Positions 62,780 through 64,000 of a stretch of DNA of 64,000 nt are shown one piece after another. Where the stretch lies: positions 1 to 64,000 of the forward strand of contig NZ_FNLD01000001.1 in the NCBI RefSeq assembly GCF_900104085.1, written 5' to 3'. The stretch is from Pseudoxanthomonas sp. CF125. Lineage in GTDB: Bacteria > Pseudomonadota > Gammaproteobacteria > Xanthomonadales > Xanthomonadaceae. How positions within the stretch are numbered: the stretch's first letter is position 1; every line of letters starts with the position of its first letter. The position numbers and the translations under genes were made by a program. Below the pieces are notes generated by a model. That model saw only the letters and a list, made by a program, of their open reading frames with translations. It did no database searches and was not told where the DNA came from.

Positions 62780-63832
62780 TTACGGCCGCGCTTCGAGCAC
62801 CAGGTTGAACGGAGTCTCGGTAGCGCGCCGGAAGCGGCTGAAGCCACCCTCGTCGACCATGATCGCGCGCAGCCTCGCTTCTCCGGCCTGTGCGCCCAGC
62901 GCGGGCCCGTGGCGCGCCAGTGACACCGGTACGCAGATCTGCGAAGAAGCGCCGTAATAAACCCGCCCGACCGGATTGAGGTTCTCCTCGACGCTGTCGC
63001 CGGCGAACGGCTCCACCAGCAGGCAATGGCCGTCGGCTTTCAGCGCCTGGCGTGCGTGCCGCGCGGCACCAGCGGGATCGCCCATGTCGTGCAGGCAATC
63101 GAAGAAGGCGATCAGATCGAAGTCGCCGTCTGCATAGCCCACGGCGTCCGCGACTTCGAAGCGTGCGTTGGCCACGCCGGCCGCTGCCGCGCGCTCGTTG
63201 GCGATGCGGATCGATTCGGGGTGGTAGTCGTAGCCGATGAATTGCGAATTCGGGTAAGTCTGCGCCATCAACACGGTACTGGCGCCGTGGCCGCAGCCGA
63301 CATCGGCGACTTTGGCGTTGCGGGCGAGTTTGTCCACCACTCCGTCCAGTGCGGGGAGCCATTCGCCGAGCAGGTGCGCGTGGTAGCCGGCCCGGAAGAA
63401 TCGCTCGGTGCCGTGGAACAGGCAGGGGTGGTGCTCGCCCCATTCCATGCCGGCGCCGCTGCGGAAATTCTCCAGAGTGCGGTCCAGGGTATGGAAGGTG
63501 TCCTCGACGATGTTGTAGGCGCCAGGCAGATCGACCGGGCCGTCCGGATCGGCCAGGCACAGGGCTTGCTCGTCGCTCAGCGTGTATCGGCCGCTATCGG
63601 CGTCGTAGCTCACGTAGCCGCCGGCGGCCTGGTTGCCCAGCCATTCGCGGATGTAGCGCTCGTGGGTGCCGGTGCGCGCGGCGAGTTCGGCGGGAGTGGC
63701 GGGTTCTTCGGCCAGGGCCCGGTACAGGCCCAGCCGGTCGCCTACCAGCATCAGGCTGGCGCTGATCGCCGCCCCCAGGTCGCCGACCGCTTTGCCCAGA
63801 AAGTCGTTGAGTTTTGCTTGGTCTATGTTCAT
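62780..63832 (-). CDS. Class I SAM-dependent methyltransferase with winged-helix N-terminus
   Basis: 350 residues from ATG 63832 (GGGAAGAGCCGCAC upstream). The N-terminal ~90 residues look like a winged-helix dimerisation module (LGLYRALAEEPATPAELAAR, ERYIREWLGNQAAGGYVSYD). The SAM-binding Rossmann domain follows, with VADVGCGHGASTVLMAQTYP (motif I, residues ~180-199), IGYDYHPESI, and DLIAFFDCLHDMGDP. The pattern fits small-molecule O- or C-methyltransferases. The substrate is unknown. Bases 63833-64000 upstream show no gene. Confidence 0.88.
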   Translation of the reverse strand: MNIDQAKLNDFLGKAVGDLGAAISASLMLVGDRLGLYRALAEEPATPAELAARTGTHERYIREWLGNQAAGGYVSYDADSGRYTLSDEQALCLADPDGPVDLPGAYNIVEDTFHTLDRTLENFRSGAGMEWGEHHPCLFHGTERFFRAGYHAHLLGEWLPALDGVVDKLARNAKVADVGCGHGASTVLMAQTYPNSQFIGYDYHPESIRIANERAAAAGVANARFEVADAVGYADGDFDLIAFFDCLHDMGDPAGAARHARQALKADGHCLLVEPFAGDSVEENLNPVGRVYYGASSQICVPVSLARHGPALGAQAGEARLRAIMVDEGGFSRFRRATETPFNLVLEARP

Positions 63833-64000
63833 GTGCGGCTCTTCCCGATGGTGGCGCGGCGGTGCCTGCCGCAGGCCCCCCATCAGGCGCAACGCATTTG
63901 CGGGAAACAAGCGGACAGGACGACCACGAATCGTCCCGCACGCTGTTCTAGACGTGGCGATCGATTACGGAATCGTTTCTGTTTCCGCCCCTGCCGACCG

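Overview
The window is high-GC, gene-dense DNA from a Gram-negative gammaproteobacterium, most likely of the Xanthomonadaceae/Lysobacteraceae. The reasons are gene content (trimeric autotransporter with an OmpA/SmpA partner, minCDE, rlmKL, bpt, purT, an EF-hand protein, a glutamylated-polyamine pathway) and many short palindromic repeats starting GTAGGAGC, GTGGGAGC or GTAGGTCGGGGC. The genus cannot be fixed from this sequence alone. No rRNA, tRNA, CRISPR array, IS element or prophage was seen.

Layout. 1-6123: the 3' part of a very large trimeric autotransporter adhesin, then a lipoprotein with SmpA/OmlA and OmpA-C domains (a TAA-TpgA type cassette) and a DUF4019 protein. 6176-10122: a YrbL-like protein, an HExxH protein, and a GNAT-minC-minD-minE cluster on the minus strand. 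10269-14728: a DesK/NarL-type two-component pair, an SRPBCC protein, a DUF423 protein and an AlkA-like glycosylase. 14901-18818: a CurA-like reductase, then a compact six-gene operon (SPFH protein, Arc-type ribbon-helix-helix protein, DUF4177 protein, 40-residue membrane peptide, PH-like membrane protein, M15 carboxypeptidase). Three of these genes are under 60 codons and easily missed. 18935-31426: purT and housekeeping or metabolic genes (bpt, an ECF sigma factor with a membrane extension, tesB, an amidase, MOSC, rlmKL). 31508-32912: alanine dehydrogenase and a small orphan.

32992-52577 is largely a polyamine catabolism and uptake region: an aminotransferase, a PuuR-type regulator, PuuC, PuuB, and a cluster with the gene order of Pseudomonas spuI / spuABCD-FGH (two glutamylpolyamine synthetases, a glutamine-amidotransferase-type hydrolase, a putrescine aminotransferase, an ABC transporter), followed by a succinate-semialdehyde dehydrogenase. 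Together these would import putrescine or other polyamines, glutamylate and oxidise them, release GABA and feed it to succinate. The position of spuE, the second binding protein, is taken by a DJ-1/PfpI gene behind a terminator-like hairpin. 52743-64000: two pirins, aquaporin Z, endonuclease V, small envelope proteins, mfd and a methyltransferase.

The most interesting points are the SPFH/RHH operon with a tandem GATATC element inside its own promoter, a repeat element translated in frame inside mfd, a branched stem-loop element between puuR and puuC, repeat tips that supply stop codons for three genes, and the spuE-to-PfpI replacement.
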